Of a stretch of DNA of 64,000 nucleotides, positions 9,323 to 18,809 are shown one piece after another. Each line of letters starts with the position of its first letter. The stretch's first letter is position 1. The notes beneath the pieces were generated by a model. The model was given only the letters and a program-made list of their open reading frames with translations, had not been told where the DNA came from and did no database searches. The translations under genes were made by a program, and so were the position numbers. The stretch is taken from assembly GCA_028345575.1 (NCBI GenBank), contig JAOMDR010000002.1, positions 1 to 64,000 of the forward strand. Reading direction: 5' to 3'. The DNA is from Candidatus Nitrosopelagicus sp. Lineage in GTDB: Archaea > Thermoproteota > Nitrososphaeria > Nitrososphaerales > Nitrosopumilaceae.

Positions 9323-9818
9323 TTTCTATTGTATCCTCCCTTCGTGCTAGAACTAATGCACCCATAACAGAACCTGCTAAAATTAGGGCCATCAAGATTA
9401 ATGCAGGCCAGTAGTATGTGAGAAAGTCACCACCAATTTCTCTAAAGTCAACAGGATCAGAGTCGGTACTGATTGTTTTAATTCCAGAATCCATAATGAC
9501 TGCACCTAGTGCAAGAATTACAATTAACATTAAGCCAATTCCAGCAAATTTTCTTTTCGGGTCTTCAATTTTTTTGAATATGAGTTCTCTTTTTACAAGC
9601 ATAACAGTGAATAAGATAAGAACAGCGATAGAGCCAACATAAACTGCTAATTGGAACATTGCAACAAATGGAGAATCTAACATTACGTAAAATCCTGCAA
9701 CACCACCTAGTGTTCCCATTAATGCAATTGAACCATAAACAAGTGAACGCATTTCAAGTGCTGCAATTGCAGAGCCGATTGTTAATACAGAGATAGCTAA
9801 GAACAGAGCATCAGCCAT
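9312..9818 (-). CDS. nuoJ: Complex I membrane subunit NuoJ
   Basis: About 168 residues with five hydrophobic segments. The third contains AVYVGSIAVLILFTVML, the NuoJ signature with the pi-bulge helix. I place the start at the ATG at 9818, which overlaps the nuoI stop by eight bases and gives MADALFLAIS. An upstream ATG at 9839 would overlap nuoI by 29 bases. Confidence 0.93.
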   Translation of the reverse strand: MADALFLAISVLTIGSAIAALEMRSLVYGSIALMGTLGGVAGFYVMLDSPFVAMFQLAVYVGSIAVLILFTVMLVKRELIFKKIEDPKRKFAGIGLMLIVILALGAVIMDSGIKTISTDSDPVDFREIGGDFLTYYWPALILMALILAGSVMGALVLARREDTIENEQ

Positions 9819-10308
9819 GTCTGGCGCCCCGTTTATCAATAATTAATTCTGAATCTTGTTGAACTTGTGGTTTAACCTGTAATTGTGCAGGTGTGTAAAT
9901 TAAGCCCTCTTTGGTAAATGATGATAATTCATAGTCATTTGACATGTATAATGCATAAAATGGACATGCGTCAACACATAATCCACAAAAGACACATTTT
10001 CCATAGTCAATTTGTGGCATGATTGATTTTGCGTTTTGCCCCCACTTGTCAGGAACTTTTACCATTGCAATTGCTTCTGCAACACCTTCACATGCAATTG
10101 AACATAATTGACATCCAGTACAATGATCATGGAATAGCATGTGTCTACCTTTCAGACCTGCAATAGCAACACCAGATGCTGGATCAAATTGGTAACCATC
10201 TCCAACAAATTTCAATTTTTGTTCAGGATATCTTAAAGTAAAACGTTTTACTGCCAGATGTTTAATTCCGGAGTTTAATGCTTTGATAATTCCAGTTGCA
10301 GTTCCCAT
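9811..10308 (-). CDS. nuoI: Complex I iron-sulfur subunit NuoI
   Basis: A 165-residue peripheral subunit carrying two [4Fe-4S] clusters that pass electrons to NuoB. The first motif is CTGCQLCSIACEG, with Glu where Pro is usual, and the second is CVFCGLCVDACPF. It is stacked on the membrane arm on the cytosolic side. The start overlaps the nuoH stop by one base. Confidence 0.95.
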   Translation of the reverse strand: MGTATGIIKALNSGIKHLAVKRFTLRYPEQKLKFVGDGYQFDPASGVAIAGLKGRHMLFHDHCTGCQLCSIACEGVAEAIAMVKVPDKWGQNAKSIMPQIDYGKCVFCGLCVDACPFYALYMSNDYELSSFTKEGLIYTPAQLQVKPQVQQDSELIIDKRGARHG

Positions 10309-11684
10309 TACAAAATTCCTCCAGGTCCTATTACTCCAGCATACACCAATCCGAGTGCAATAAAGATGTTAACGAAGGACAAACCAATTAGTTTGTACCA
10401 ACCAATGTGCAACAGCATATCGAGTCTGATTCTTGGGAATACACCTCTTGGTAATAGTATAAAGAAAATTACTCCAACTGTTTTTAGTACAAACCAAATA
10501 ACGCCGCTAACTAATAGCTGCCCGCTCGTATACTGTAGTTCGCCCTGCTGCTGCAGGACCCATTCATTTGGATCTTGATCAAGTAGTGGCAAACCAGGTG
10601 CGTTAACTGTGAGAATTGGGTCACCGGCATAGTTTGGAATTGGAATACCTTCAGTGATTATTTCAGTCTCTAATGGAGGCCAAAATACAGGACCGGTCCA
10701 TCCGCCTAAGAAAATTATTACAAATAATGCTGCAAATGCATAAAGTTTGAGATATGAACCTAATTGAACTAATCCATACATCATTCCAGAAAATTCAGTC
10801 AACCATCCTGCTACAATTTCACTTTCTGCTTCTGGAAGATCAAATGGAATTCTTTCTAGTTCAGCTAACATTGTAGTAAAGAAGACAATTGCACCAATTG
10901 GCATGAAAATAATCCAAGGGAAACTACTTTGTGATTCTACAATTTCACTAAGATTAAGCGTTCCAGTTAAAATTACAACTCCCAATAGAGATAAGATCAA
11001 TGGAATTTCAAACGATACCATTTGGTGAAGTGCTCTAATTCCACCAATGAATGGGAATTTACTGTTAGCAGACCATGCTGATAAAATCGTAATGATTGGG
11101 AAAAATCCAATTACTGCAAATACTGCAAGTAAACCTACATCCAAGTCTGCAACAACCCATCCACCAGGTGCAACAGGAATTAATGCGACAAATGCAGCAG
11201 CAGTGCCAACAAACAATACCGGTGCTGCCCAGAATAATGGTTTATCAGCTTTTGCGGGAATAATAATTTCTTTTGAGATTAATTTTAAACCATCACCTGC
11301 TAGTTGTAAAATACCTTCAACTTTGCCACAGTAAAATGGACCAACACGAAGTTGTAGTTTTGCTAACATTTTTCTTTCAACAAAAATTGTTCCTGCAGCT
11401 ATCAATGCAGCAAAACCAAATCCAGGGAAGGCTACAATTCGGAATAAATCAGAATAGATAAGCGCCTTGATTAATGGAACCTGCATCGTCGGGTTAAACA
11501 ACCATGTAAATGCCAAGAAAGCGGTTAGAAGTTCACCGTCAATTACCGGTAATTCTAGATAAAATAATACAATTTGAATTGCTGGAATTCCTGCAAGTGT
11601 TACAATTGTTAGAATCCAAAATGCATTATCAAAAATTCCTTTTAGGAAATATCCAAGACGGAATTTTGGTGCAATAACAGACAT
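10308..11684 (-). CDS. nuoH: Complex I quinone-site subunit NuoH, with insertion
   Basis: The membrane subunit that forms the quinone chamber with NuoB and NuoD. The cytosolic loop LERIPFDLPEAESEIVAGW is intact and carries the conserved acidic residues. At 458 residues it is well over 100 longer than the usual 320-350. The extra length lies in an N-terminal hydrophobic region (residues 1-70) and in a loop of about 60 residues before the last helices, rich in Pro, Glu and Gln (PPLETEIITEG onward). Confidence 0.94.
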   Translation of the reverse strand: MSVIAPKFRLGYFLKGIFDNAFWILTIVTLAGIPAIQIVLFYLELPVIDGELLTAFLAFTWLFNPTMQVPLIKALIYSDLFRIVAFPGFGFAALIAAGTIFVERKMLAKLQLRVGPFYCGKVEGILQLAGDGLKLISKEIIIPAKADKPLFWAAPVLFVGTAAAFVALIPVAPGGWVVADLDVGLLAVFAVIGFFPIITILSAWSANSKFPFIGGIRALHQMVSFEIPLILSLLGVVILTGTLNLSEIVESQSSFPWIIFMPIGAIVFFTTMLAELERIPFDLPEAESEIVAGWLTEFSGMMYGLVQLGSYLKLYAFAALFVIIFLGGWTGPVFWPPLETEIITEGIPIPNYAGDPILTVNAPGLPLLDQDPNEWVLQQQGELQYTSGQLLVSGVIWFVLKTVGVIFFILLPRGVFPRIRLDMLLHIGWYKLIGLSFVNIFIALGLVYAGVIGPGGIL

Positions 11685-12836
11685 TTATCGGTCAGCCTCC
11701 ACTGGCCAATAGTTTAGACTCCAATAAACTGCTGGCATGTTTCCAAGTTTTTCTCCTTTTAGTAAGTATGGTAATGCAATTAAGTTTCTGAAAGAACTTA
11801 CACTAAGTTTTAGACGATATGGTTCAGGTTTTCCTCTTGAAATGATGTGACAGCCTGCTGAACCTCTTCCACTTTCAACTCTACGATAAACTTCATCTTC
11901 TCTACCTTTTGGATTTGGTTTGAGTTTTGTTCTAATAGAACCTGATTTTGGCATTTTCTCTAATGCTTGTCTAATAATATTACAACTCTCTAACATATCA
12001 AGCCAAGGGATTTTAGAACGTGCGTATGAATCACCAGATTTTAGTACATTGGTATGTACATCAAGTTCATCATAGACATCATATGGTTCTTTGATTCTTA
12101 GATCATAATCAACGCCACTTGCACGAAGAACTGAACCTGTAGTTCCTAAACGAATTGCATCTTCTCTAGATAATACTCCAGTGTCTTCAGTTCGTGCTTT
12201 TAGAATTGGATTATCATAAAAGATATCGGCATATTCTTTGATACGTTTTTCAAAGTAATTTACTTGACGTAAACACACATCTTCAAAGTTTGCAGGAACA
12301 TCATTTCTAACACCACCTGGGATAAAGTATGCATGTGTTACTCTAGCGCCAGTAATTTTTTCCATTAAATCAATTAAAAGTTCCCTATCACCTGCAGGCC
12401 ACATAAACATTGTAGAATGTCCAAGAAATATTCCATAGATTGCAAGCCAGTATTGAATATAGATACATCTGTTTAGTTCTGCTGCAATTACACGAACATA
12501 CTTTGCACGTTCTGGAACTTCAATTCCTACTAAATCTTCAACTCCTAAAACGTAAGGATACAAGATATTACAAGAATCATGAATTACAGGTCGCTCTAGA
12601 TGAGGAATATTTGTAATGTAGTTTCTAGATTCAGCCATTTTTTCTTCACCACGATGAACGTAACCAGGATCAGGATCTGCATCGACAATGTAATCACCGT
12701 CAATCTTTACAATAATTCTCATGTGTCCAGAACCAGGATGTTGTGGACCGACATTTAGTGTCATAATCCTATCATCTACATTTTCTACCTGTAGACCTGG
12801 AGGCATTTTTTTAGTTGGAATTACTTGTTCAGTCAT
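11685..12836 (-). CDS. nuoD: Complex I quinone-reducing subunit NuoD
   Basis: The 49-kDa-type subunit, 383 residues, related to the large subunit of NiFe hydrogenases. The quinone-binding loop NVGPQHPGSGHMR with its His and the conserved HRGEEKMAE segment are present. The hydrogenase Cys pairs are absent, as expected. It lies directly between nuoC and nuoH and is not fused to NuoC. Confidence 0.96.
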   Translation of the reverse strand: MTEQVIPTKKMPPGLQVENVDDRIMTLNVGPQHPGSGHMRIIVKIDGDYIVDADPDPGYVHRGEEKMAESRNYITNIPHLERPVIHDSCNILYPYVLGVEDLVGIEVPERAKYVRVIAAELNRCIYIQYWLAIYGIFLGHSTMFMWPAGDRELLIDLMEKITGARVTHAYFIPGGVRNDVPANFEDVCLRQVNYFEKRIKEYADIFYDNPILKARTEDTGVLSREDAIRLGTTGSVLRASGVDYDLRIKEPYDVYDELDVHTNVLKSGDSYARSKIPWLDMLESCNIIRQALEKMPKSGSIRTKLKPNPKGREDEVYRRVESGRGSAGCHIISRGKPEPYRLKLSVSSFRNLIALPYLLKGEKLGNMPAVYWSLNYWPVEADR

Positions 12837-12837
12837 T

Positions 12838-13656
12838 TTATCTTCCTTTATTCCTAAAGTCCTTTCTTAGCGGAGGTAGATCTGCCCAATCTTCAGGCAA
12901 TAGTAAACGTCGATTATCAGGATGGCTTTCAAAGTAAACTCCAAGCATTTCAAATATTTCACGTTCATGAAACTCAACACTGTAAAACATATCTCTTAGA
13001 CTTGGTAATTTTGTAGAATCATTTCCAGGATTAGGATTTTCCTCACGTGGAACTCGGGTTGCGAGTGCCAAGACTTGTTTTGAATAAGTAGGATCGGTGT
13101 AGGAACCCAAGTGGTATACAACCCCAATTTCATTATCTTCAGGAAAATCAACTCCAGTAACAGATTCTGCATGATCGAAAGGTAAGTTATCTTTGATAAA
13201 TTGTGCAACTTCGAGAATTTTCTCTTTTTTTACATTTACTCTAGTTCTATTTTCTTTGATATAGCCAACTTCTACATCATCAGTAAATTGACTTGAAATC
13301 TTATCAACGAAAGATTTTTCAAATTCAGGTAGAGATTCTTCTTCAGTATCTGTTTTTGAAGGAGGTGCTGCTTTTGGTTTTTCTTCTTTAGGTTTTGATT
13401 CCGTTGGTTTTTCTTCTTTAGGTTTTGATTCCTTTGGTTTTTCTTCTTTAGGTTTTGATTCCGTTGGTTTTTCTTCTTTAGGTTTTTCTTTAACCTCTTT
13501 TGGTAAAGTTTTGTTAGAACGTGTCGCTAAAGCTTCTTTTGCAAGTTCTTCTCGTCTTGCATTTGCTGCTGCAATAATTGCATCACCAATAGCTTTTTCG
13601 TCAGATTTTTTCTTATCTTCATCTTTTGAAGTTACTTTTTTTTCAGACTTACTCAT
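12838..13656 (-). CDS. nuoC: Complex I subunit NuoC with long Lys/Glu/Pro-rich N-terminus
   Basis: Residues from about 111 to 272 form the NuoC (30-kDa) domain, ending with the conserved REIFEMLGVYFESHPD and PLRKDFRNKGR segments. The first 110 residues are not part of the usual family. They comprise a charged start, an Ala-rich helix (GDAIIAAANARREEL) and a run of ten-residue units EEKP(T/K)ESKPK from residue 61 to 98. The extension is probably a flexible or coiled tail on the cytosolic arm; its role is unknown. Confidence 0.95.
   Translation of the reverse strand: MSKSEKKVTSKDEDKKKSDEKAIGDAIIAAANARREELAKEALATRSNKTLPKEVKEKPKEEKPTESKPKEEKPKESKPKEEKPTESKPKEEKPKAAPPSKTDTEEESLPEFEKSFVDKISSQFTDDVEVGYIKENRTRVNVKKEKILEVAQFIKDNLPFDHAESVTGVDFPEDNEIGVVYHLGSYTDPTYSKQVLALATRVPREENPNPGNDSTKLPSLRDMFYSVEFHEREIFEMLGVYFESHPDNRRLLLPEDWADLPPLRKDFRNKGR
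13363..13476 (-). repeat. 30-bp in-frame tandem repeat in nuoC
   Basis: Nearly identical 30-bp units encode EEKPTESKPK, EEKPKESKPK, EEKPTESKPK and a partial EEKPKAAP. High DNA identity between units, including codon choice, suggests recent expansion by slippage or unequal recombination. Confidence 0.85.
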
Positions 13657-13666
13657 AATTTTTTAC

Positions 13667-14182
13667 CTATCTAGCCTTCATCCTTTTGATTTTCTCTTGC
13701 AACAACATGCATCCTTGAATCAAGGTTTCAGGTCTAGGAGGGCAACCAGGAACATAAACATCAACTGGAAGAATTCCGTCGATGCCAGGCAACACATTGT
13801 ATGAATCAAAGTACAGACCGCCAGTAATTGCACATGCACCCATGGCAATTACATATTTTGGTTCTGGCATTTGATCATAGACTAATCTAAGTCTTGGTGC
13901 CATTTTTCTTGTGATTGTTCCTTGTACTACGACAAGATCACACTGTCGTAATGATCCAAAAGCTTCGATGATACCGAATCTTTCTACGTCGTATCTTGGA
14001 CTCGATGCTGCTCCAAACTCAACACTACAACATGCTGTTTCAATGTGTACTGGCCATAAAGACCACATTCTTCCCCAGTTGATTGCCATACCTAATGGTT
14101 GATCAACTGCTTTGTACAAAATGTCGCCGAGTTTTCCAACAAACACATTTGCGTTTTGTGGTGTAACGAGTTCTTTTAGCAA
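13667..14182 (-). CDS. nuoB: Complex I iron-sulfur subunit NuoB
   Basis: The 20-kDa-type subunit, 171 residues, which holds cluster N2, the electron donor to quinone. The cluster ligands are visible as ETACCSVEFGA, GACAITGG and PGCPPRPE. The start appears to be the TTG at 14182, preceded by a purine-rich AGGTGAGGGA ribosome-binding site; an ATG further in would cut into the fold. Confidence 0.94.
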   Translation of the reverse strand: MLKELVTPQNANVFVGKLGDILYKAVDQPLGMAINWGRMWSLWPVHIETACCSVEFGAASSPRYDVERFGIIEAFGSLRQCDLVVVQGTITRKMAPRLRLVYDQMPEPKYVIAMGACAITGGLYFDSYNVLPGIDGILPVDVYVPGCPPRPETLIQGCMLLQEKIKRMKAR

Positions 14183-14222
14183 CTTAGTCCCTCACCTTGA
14201 TAGTTGTAACTAGTATATAGAA

Positions 14223-14603
14223 TTACCATATGTCTTTCCTCTTTGATTGGTATAACGCGTATGCCATTGCGGCAAACATAATTCCTAAGAAGGCAATAAT
14301 TGGTAAAGTTGCAGTTCGTGGAAGGTCTAAAAGAGAGCTACCCCAAGCATACAGGAAAATTGCCATAACATCAAAAATAACGAACATTAGAACATATGCA
14401 TAATATTGCATCATGAAATGAGTTCGACCAGCACCAGATGGGACTTGGCCACATTCCATAGGAAGTGTCTTTACAGGATTTGGTTGTTTCTTGTTTTCAG
14501 GAGATATCATTCTAGATACCAAAAGGGCAGGTGCCATTGCGGCACATGCAAAGCCAAACATGAGTAATACATTACTGTATGATGCTACACTCTCGCCAAC
14601 CAA
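14223..14603 (-). CDS. nuoA: Complex I membrane subunit NuoA
   Basis: A small three-helix membrane subunit and the first gene of the complex I operon. It has the conserved MECGQVPSGAGRTHFMMQYY segment, with the Cys of the moving loop near the quinone site, and the third-helix region YVLMFVIFDVMAIFLY. The frame extends to a TTG at 14627, but a TATA box at 14628-14636 would place the transcript start near 14603, where another TTG stands. I prefer 14603; this is an inference. Confidence 0.9.
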   Translation of the reverse strand: MVGESVASYSNVLLMFGFACAAMAPALLVSRMISPENKKQPNPVKTLPMECGQVPSGAGRTHFMMQYYAYVLMFVIFDVMAIFLYAWGSSLLDLPRTATLPIIAFLGIMFAAMAYALYQSKRKDIW

Positions 14604-14627
14604 GTTAAACCGACTCCCTTCGGTCAA

Positions 14628-14636
14628 AATATAAAG
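14628..14636 (-). promoter_or_regulatory. TATA box for the nuo operon
   Basis: The minus strand reads TTTATATTT here, about 28 bases ahead of a TTG at 14603. The spacing matches archaeal TATA-to-start distance for a leaderless mRNA and suggests the 11-gene operon is driven from here. Confidence 0.5.
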
Positions 14637-14715
14637 CTATAGAGAATTTTTTCGATCAAAATTTGGTTTTTACAAAGTCCTCTAAATTGATATACGACAA
14701 TAAATGAGGATTCCT

Positions 14716-15180
14716 ATGGCAGTCAATGTTGGAGATCAAGCACCAAAATTCGAACTAGTTGATGGAGATCTAAAATTTAGATCCCTAGATGAATTTAAAG
14801 GCAAAAAAGTTGTTATCTCATTTTTCGTTGCAGCCAGTTCTCCAGTATGTGAAGTTGAACTTTGTAAATTCAGAGATTCATTAAATGATATTTCAGCTCT
14901 AGGAGCACAGGTAATTGCAATTAGTAATGACGGACCATTTGCAAATAAGGCATTTGCAGAAAAGAATAATTATAATTTTCCAGTACTAGGAGATTATACA
15001 AGTCAAACAATCAAAGACTATGATATTTTGTTAAAAGATCTGTTACACGTTAAAGATTACAATGCAGCAAAACGTTCAGTTTTCATTTTAGATGAAGAAC
15101 ATAAAGTGATTTGGAAATGGGTTTCAGAAGATCCATTGAAAGAACCAGATTACAGTGAAATTATGAACGTTCTAAAATAA
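14716..15180 (+). CDS. Peroxiredoxin (Bcp/AhpE-like)
   Basis: A thiol peroxidase of 154 residues that reduces peroxides in the cytosol. The active site reads SSPVCEVELCKFRD, with a peroxidatic Cys at 45 and a second Cys five residues on, as in Bcp-type enzymes. Ser replaces the Thr of the usual TxxC. I chose the ATG at 14716, giving MAVNVGDQAP, because GAGG lies six bases upstream; an ATG at 14704 adds four residues. It is transcribed away from the nuo operon. Confidence 0.9.
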   Translation: MAVNVGDQAPKFELVDGDLKFRSLDEFKGKKVVISFFVAASSPVCEVELCKFRDSLNDISALGAQVIAISNDGPFANKAFAEKNNYNFPVLGDYTSQTIKDYDILLKDLLHVKDYNAAKRSVFILDEEHKVIWKWVSEDPLKEPDYSEIMNVLK

Positions 15181-15186
15181 AATTAG

Positions 15187-15699
15187 TTATTCAATTTCAG
15201 CGATAATATCATTTTTGTTTACAGAATTACCTTCTTTAATTTTGATACCTTTGACTGTACCATCTTTTTGTGCTTTGACAGCAACTTGCATCTTCATGGA
15301 TTCTAAGGTACAAACGGTGTCACCTTTCTTGACTTCAGAACCTTCACCTGCATTTATTGATACAACTTTACCAGGTATTTGACTACGCAAAGTGGATTGA
15401 CCTGCACCAGAATCAGATCCGCCGGAGTTTTTGTAAACAATGTCATCAAGATGTGAATTCATGTTTACAGACATTGATGAACCATCAACAATGAAATTCA
15501 TCTCAGAAGTTTGACTATCAACATATCTAACTGAATGGAATTCATTGTTCAAAACAAATTCCATAACATTTGAATCCATGTTAAGAATTTTTACAACATA
15601 TTCATTGTCTTTGATCTTAATTTTGTATTCATCCTGTGATAATTTCTCTAAGATTTCACCATCTACAATTTCATCAGTATCTTGAACTTTGTATTTCAT
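15187..15699 (-). CDS. Biotin carboxyl carrier subunit of acyl-CoA carboxylase
   Basis: A 170-residue protein whose last 75 residues form a biotinyl domain with the attachment Lys in ESMKMQV. The N-terminal part resembles the barrel-like linker region of acyl-CoA carboxylase alpha chains. It carries the carboxyl group between the biotin carboxylase and the carboxyltransferase encoded just upstream. The three genes form one operon with gaps of two and six bases. Confidence 0.93.
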   Translation of the reverse strand: MKYKVQDTDEIVDGEILEKLSQDEYKIKIKDNEYVVKILNMDSNVMEFVLNNEFHSVRYVDSQTSEMNFIVDGSSMSVNMNSHLDDIVYKNSGGSDSGAGQSTLRSQIPGKVVSINAGEGSEVKKGDTVCTLESMKMQVAVKAQKDGTVKGIKIKEGNSVNKNDIIAEIE

Positions 15700-15701
15700 T
15701 T

Positions 15702-17195
15702 TTACACGCTATCCATCTTATTTTTCCAGTTTTGATTTCTAGAATTTTGTGATTGTACTTTACTTTTATAAAATTCAGAATGCATTATTGCAGAAGCAAT
15801 AGCAGGAATTTGTTTATCTTTTCTATCTTGAATTAGATCTTTTTCTAATTTTTCAATCATTTCAAATCGTTTCAAAAAGTCAGTTGACAAGTTTCCGGTC
15901 TTGTATTCTTCAGAATTTAGAATGGTTTTGTATAAAGGAATTGAAGTTTCTACACCTTGAATATCAAAGTCATCTAATGCGTTTAGCATTCTTAATCTAG
16001 ATTCATCAAATGTTTTTCCCCAAGTGCACAGTTTTGCCATCAAAGAATCATAAAATGGAGATACAGTACATCCAGGGTATAGATATGTGTCACATCTAAC
16101 ACTAGGACCTGAAGGAATTGTAACGTAAGGGACAGGACCAGTTGATGGTGCAAAGTCTAAGAAAGTATCCTCAGCATTTATTCTACATTCAATTGCATAA
16201 CCATTCATTTTCAAATCAGATTGTTTGAATGGTAATGTTTCTCCATTTGCAATATCTAGTTGAAGTTTAACAAAGTCTAATCCAGATACCATTTCAGAGA
16301 TTGGGTGTTCTACTTGTAATCTTGCATTGATTTCAATGAAATAAAATTCTCCAGAATCTGCTCTGAGAAATTCTGCAGTGCCCAAGTTAGTATAATCAAC
16401 GGCTTGTGCTGCTTTAACAACTAATTCACCAATTTCTTCCCTTTTCGCTTCATCGACTACAGGAGATGGAGTTTGTTCAATTAATTTTTGATTTCGTCTC
16501 TGAATGGAACATTCTCTCTCAAAGAGATGTACGGTATTACCATGTTTGTCTCTACACATTTGATATTCAATGTGTCGTGTTTTTTCTAGGAATTTTTCAA
16601 CAATAATTGCAGATTTTCCAACAGCAGCTATGGATTCGGATGTAACAGTTTCAAAACCTTCCTGTAATTCTTTATCATTAGTAACTAATCTAATTCCACG
16701 ACCTCCACCACCATAAACTGATTTCAAAAGTACAGGATAACCAATATCATTTGCAATTTTTTCTGCTTCATCTGCATCTTTTACTAAACCTGGACTTCCA
16801 GGTACGGTTGGGACATTAGCATCAAGCATTGCGGCTTTACAACGCATCTTATCTCCACAAAGATTCATTGAATCAGCAGAAGGACCGATAAAGTTAATTT
16901 TATTTTTTTCACATAATCGTGCAAAATCATCATTTTCTGAAAGAAAACCATAACCAGGATGTACAGCATCGGTACCAGACGATAGCATGACGTCAAGAAT
17001 TTTTTCTTGATTAAGATAGCTCTTTGCAGGAGCAGCTTCACCAATGTAATATGACTCGTCAGCAGTTTTTACATGAAGGGAGTTTACATCTTCATCAGAA
17101 TAGACTGCCACAGTCTTTATTCCTAAAGCCTTACAAGTTTTCATTACACGAAGGGCGATTTCTCCTCTGTTGGCTATCAGTACTTTTTCAATCAT
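15702..17195 (-). CDS. accC: Biotin carboxylase subunit of acetyl/propionyl-CoA carboxylase
   Basis: An ATP-grasp enzyme, 497 residues, that carboxylates biotin using ATP and bicarbonate. The N-terminal IANRGEIALRV, the glycine-rich VYGGGGRGIRLV and the EINARLQVEHP segment are intact. The last 50 residues extend past the usual C-terminal domain. In this lineage the enzyme is known to carboxylate acetyl-CoA and propionyl-CoA in the 3-hydroxypropionate/4-hydroxybutyrate cycle; that assignment here rests on context. Confidence 0.94.
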   Translation of the reverse strand: MIEKVLIANRGEIALRVMKTCKALGIKTVAVYSDEDVNSLHVKTADESYYIGEAAPAKSYLNQEKILDVMLSSGTDAVHPGYGFLSENDDFARLCEKNKINFIGPSADSMNLCGDKMRCKAAMLDANVPTVPGSPGLVKDADEAEKIANDIGYPVLLKSVYGGGGRGIRLVTNDKELQEGFETVTSESIAAVGKSAIIVEKFLEKTRHIEYQMCRDKHGNTVHLFERECSIQRRNQKLIEQTPSPVVDEAKREEIGELVVKAAQAVDYTNLGTAEFLRADSGEFYFIEINARLQVEHPISEMVSGLDFVKLQLDIANGETLPFKQSDLKMNGYAIECRINAEDTFLDFAPSTGPVPYVTIPSGPSVRCDTYLYPGCTVSPFYDSLMAKLCTWGKTFDESRLRMLNALDDFDIQGVETSIPLYKTILNSEEYKTGNLSTDFLKRFEMIEKLEKDLIQDRKDKQIPAIASAIMHSEFYKSKVQSQNSRNQNWKNKMDSV

Positions 17196-17201
17196 ATCTA
17201 A

Positions 17202-18749
17202 TCACAGGTTGATATTTCCATGTTTTCTAGGAAGTTGTTTTTCACGTTTATTGCTGAGCATTTCTAGTGCTTTGATAAGCATTGGTCGAGTCTCTGCCGG
17301 GTCAATAACGGTATCTACTGTTCCATTTGATGCTGCAACGTAAGGATTTGCAAATTTTTCGGTAAATTCATCGACTAATTTCTTTTTTAATTCATCAGGA
17401 TTATCGGAACTTGCTAATTCTTTTCTATTCATAATTTTTACAGCGCCCTCAGATCCAAGTACAGCAATTTGTGCAGTTGGCCATGCATAATTCACATCAG
17501 TTCCCAGATTTTTACTGGACATTGCAATGTATGCACCACCATATGCTTTTCCAATGACCACTGTAATTTTTGGAACAGTAGCTTCACAGTAAGAGTATAG
17601 TAATTTACTTCCATGACGAATTATTCCATTATGTTCTTGATTTGAACCTGGCATGTAACCAGGAGTATCAACTAAAGTAATTAATGGAATACCATAACAA
17701 TCACAGAAACGAATGAAACGTGATGCTTTGTTTGATGAATCAATATCTAATGCACCTGCCAAAAACATTGGTTGATTTGCTACAATTCCAACGGTTTTAC
17801 CATTCATTCTACCAAAGCCAACAATAACATTTTGTGCAAATAGTTCATGGATTTCAAAGAATTTGTTATCATCTAAAATTGAATGAATAATTTCTTTCAT
17901 ATCATAAGGTTGTAAAGCATCATCAGGTAGAATGTTTATTAAATTATTATCTAGTCTGTTAGGATCATCAGATGTTGTAACAGAAGGTGGAGCTTCAGCA
18001 TTATTTTGTGGAATGTAAGAAAGTAATGTTTTGATGTAATCCATACATTCGTATTCATTTTTAGCTACAAAGTGAGCAACACCACTCTTTGTTCCATGAG
18101 TCATTGCACCACCTAATTCATCAAAGGATATTTCTTCTCCAAGAACTGTTTTTACAACATCAGGACCAGTTACAAACATAGTTCCAGCTTTTTCAACCAT
18201 TATAACAAAATCAGTCATTGCAGGAGAATAAACAGCGCCACCAGCAGAAGGACCGATACTTGCAGTAATTTGTGGAACTACACCAGATGCTAATTGATTA
18301 TGATAGAAAATATCTGCAAAACCATCGAGGCTTAAGATTCCCTCTTGAATTCTTGCACCACCAGAATCAGCAATTCCAACTATTGGACAACCATTTCTAG
18401 TTGCATGATCCATTAATTTAGTAATTTTTTTAGCTCCCATCTGACTTAAGGTTCCACCTAAAACAGTGAAATCATATGCAAAAACATAGACTTGACGACC
18501 ATTGATTTTTCCATAACCACCAACTACACCATCAGTGAAAAATTTCTTTTTCTGCATATCGTAATCAAAATAGTGATGTGTAGTCATTGCATCAAGTTCA
18601 ACGAAAGTTCCATCATCACAGAGTAGATCAATACGTTCTCTAGCAGTCAGTTTACCCTTTTCATGTTGAGCCTTAATTCTATCCTGACCGCCACCTTGAA
18701 GTGAGGTTTTTTTGTTATTCAGATATTCATTTAGTTTATCAGAATGCAT
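17202..18749 (-). CDS. pccB: Carboxyltransferase subunit of acetyl/propionyl-CoA carboxylase
   Basis: A crotonase-fold carboxyltransferase, 515 residues, with the fused beta and alpha halves of the PccB family. It moves the carboxyl from biotin to acetyl- or propionyl-CoA. The glycine-rich pockets GGARIQEG, SAGGAVYSPA and KAYGGAYIAM are present. First gene of the operon. Thaumarchaea use this enzyme in CO2 fixation; substrate preference cannot be read from the sequence. Confidence 0.95.
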   Translation of the reverse strand: MHSDKLNEYLNNKKTSLQGGGQDRIKAQHEKGKLTARERIDLLCDDGTFVELDAMTTHHYFDYDMQKKKFFTDGVVGGYGKINGRQVYVFAYDFTVLGGTLSQMGAKKITKLMDHATRNGCPIVGIADSGGARIQEGILSLDGFADIFYHNQLASGVVPQITASIGPSAGGAVYSPAMTDFVIMVEKAGTMFVTGPDVVKTVLGEEISFDELGGAMTHGTKSGVAHFVAKNEYECMDYIKTLLSYIPQNNAEAPPSVTTSDDPNRLDNNLINILPDDALQPYDMKEIIHSILDDNKFFEIHELFAQNVIVGFGRMNGKTVGIVANQPMFLAGALDIDSSNKASRFIRFCDCYGIPLITLVDTPGYMPGSNQEHNGIIRHGSKLLYSYCEATVPKITVVIGKAYGGAYIAMSSKNLGTDVNYAWPTAQIAVLGSEGAVKIMNRKELASSDNPDELKKKLVDEFTEKFANPYVAASNGTVDTVIDPAETRPMLIKALEMLSNKREKQLPRKHGNINL

Positions 18750-18809
18750 GTCCGCGATTTCTCGCCCCAGATATCATATATTAATTTAAGTTAAACAAAA
18801 CAAAAATTG

